Both the position numbers and the translations under genes were made by a program. From Negativibacillus sp. (GTDB lineage Bacteria; Bacillota; Clostridia; Oscillospirales; Ruminococcaceae): 14,501 bases of DNA. Location: NCBI GenBank assembly GCA_020024325.1, contig JAHHTY010000052.1, positions 1 through 14,501 of the forward strand, given 5' to 3'. The notes under the pieces were generated by a model. The model had not been told where the DNA came from. It searched no databases and worked only from the letters and a program-made list of their open reading frames with translations. This document shows, one piece after another, positions 13,618-14,501 of the stretch (the stretch's first letter is position 1; the number at the start of each line of letters is the position of its first letter).

Positions 13618-14443
13618 ATTTTTTAGGATTTAAGTCAATAACACAAATTTCAGGAGGAGTTCCAAAACGCAAGGGCAGTTTTGTCATACCAATTCCACTG
13701 CTGACAAATAATTTTCCCTGTTCTGTTTGGTAATAACCTTTGACATATTTTCTTGCACCGGGAGGCAAAATTTTCTGTGTAATTACAGGAAGTCGAATTT
13801 GCCCGCCGTGAGAATGACCCGAAAGCATCAATCCTTCTTGAAATTCGTTTAACAAGTCCACTGTATCAGGTTCATGACTGATTAACACTTTTGCTGTATC
13901 CTGTGTCAGCAACATTTCATCTGTTTGAGGTCTTCCAAATAACAGGTCATCTATTCCATACAGATATAAATTTTGCTCTTGCAGCAATATTCCACTGTTT
14001 TTTAACAGGGAAAATCCACCTTCCTGCATCACAATGGGATAAATCTCTTCTGCTCCTTCACCATAATCGTGATTGCCCCAAACAGCATATTTTCCAAGAG
14101 GTGCTTTTATTTGCTTCAAAATTTCTGAAATCTGTGATAAATCTAAAATATCAGTATCTCTGCGGTAAACATCAAAAAAGTCACCGCCAAAAATAACAAT
14201 ATCCGGTTGCTGGTCGTTGATTTTATCACAAATCTTTTGTAAATTTTTCGGTGCATACCACTTTCCCAAGTGAGTATCTGTAAAAAATACGACCCTTACC
14301 TCTTGTGACACCGGAAGTTCTATCGACGATTTGCGAATTATAAGCATTTGGGGTTCCACCAACCCAGCCCAAAGAAAAAACAGCAACATTAAAATTAGCA
14401 AAAAGCCAATAAAACGGCTGGATAATCTCATCATCTTTCCCAT
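13616..14443 (-). CDS. Membrane-anchored metallophosphoesterase, YkuE-like
   Basis: 275 residues. One N-terminal membrane helix (about 10-30) anchors a calcineurin-type phosphoesterase domain. The metal ligands are all there: DTH (Asp56, His58), GGD (86-88), GNHD (123-126), SHEPD (His190) and GHSHGGQ (209-215). The order and the GHSHGGQ ending match the YkuE/YaeI-like group, reported in some members to be metal-dependent phosphatases at the membrane or cell surface; the physiological substrate here is not known. The domain probably faces outside, but topology rests on the short charged N-terminus (MGKMMRLSSR) alone. Start 14443 has AGGAGG 7 nt upstream. Stand-alone gene with its own promoter and terminator; no link to selenium is visible. 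Confidence 0.93.
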   Translation of the reverse strand: MGKMMRLSSRFIGFLLILMLLFFLWAGLVEPQMLIIRKSSIELPVSQEVRVVFFTDTHLGKWYAPKNLQKICDKINDQQPDIVIFGGDFFDVYRRDTDILDLSQISEILKQIKAPLGKYAVWGNHDYGEGAEEIYPIVMQEGGFSLLKNSGILLQEQNLYLYGIDDLLFGRPQTDEMLLTQDTAKVLISHEPDTVDLLNEFQEGLMLSGHSHGGQIRLPVITQKILPPGARKYVKGYYQTEQGKLFVSSGIGMTKLPLRFGTPPEICVIDLNPKK

Positions 14444-14486
14444 TGATTTCCTCCTAATATAAATTTACAGTTGTCTTGTAAATCTC

Positions 14487-14495
14487 ATTATAACA
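14487..14495 (-). promoter_or_regulatory. Extended -10 of the metallophosphoesterase promoter
   Basis: Minus strand TG-T-TATAAT (TATAAT at 14492 to 14487). The -35 would lie beyond the right end of the window, so only this half is supported. The predicted start is near 14480, about 37 nt before the ATG. Confidence 0.5.
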
Positions 14496-14501
14496 TAAAA
14501 T

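Overview
The window is a selenocysteine (Sec) locus from an anaerobic, low-GC Gram-positive bacterium, most likely of class Clostridia. This rests on AT-rich intergenic DNA, strong AGGAGG-type ribosome binding sites, A/T-flanked hairpin terminators, and SelA/SelB/SelD and a LysR regulator of clostridial type. No species can be named from sequence alone. All four genes needed for Sec synthesis and insertion are present: selD (minus strand, left end), then selA, selB and the tRNA-Sec gene selC (plus strand, right third). selD is itself a selenoprotein gene, with an in-frame UGA at codon 16 followed by a hairpin that closely resembles the E. coli fdhF SECIS. The open frame visible from position 1022 is only the part of selD after the UGA; the full gene starts at 1139.

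Layout. 102-1139 (-): selD. 1140-1364: divergent control region with a perfect 7+7 dyad over the selD -35 region. 1365-2267 (+): LysR regulator of the selenium-metabolism-associated type. 2331-2726 (+): a small unrecognised protein, ending at a shared hairpin. 2769-3545 (-): stand-alone AAA ATPase, divergent from 3726-4589 (+): YjjU-like patatin hydrolase. 4656-7792 (-): four-gene unit, a CRP/FNR-family regulator followed by a lipoprotein substrate-binding protein, permease and ATPase of a NitT/TauT/SsuABC-type ABC importer. 7986-9599 (-): three-gene unit, a membrane Cache-like sensor, a nucleotidyltransferase-fold protein whose catalytic residues are replaced, and a HEPN-domain protein. 9859-13205 (+): selA and selB, then a terminator, a separate promoter and tRNA-Sec (13399-13495) with its own terminator. 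13616-14443 (-): YkuE-like membrane-anchored metallophosphoesterase.

How it works together. SelD makes selenophosphate, SelA converts Ser-tRNA(Sec) to Sec-tRNA(Sec) on the selC product, and SelB delivers it to UGA codons followed by a SECIS. Because selD needs the same machinery for its own translation, the pathway feeds back on itself. The LysR protein next to selD is the obvious candidate regulator. The genes between selD and selA have no evident catalytic part in selenium metabolism and look like independent cassettes with their own promoters and terminators.

The points most worth following up are the Sec-containing SelD and its SECIS, the repeated TATCTAT heptamer in the selD/LysR control region, the sensor / inactive nucleotidyltransferase / HEPN operon, and a CRP-type dyad just downstream of the regulator's own promoter. 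No transposase, integrase, CRISPR array or rRNA is seen.
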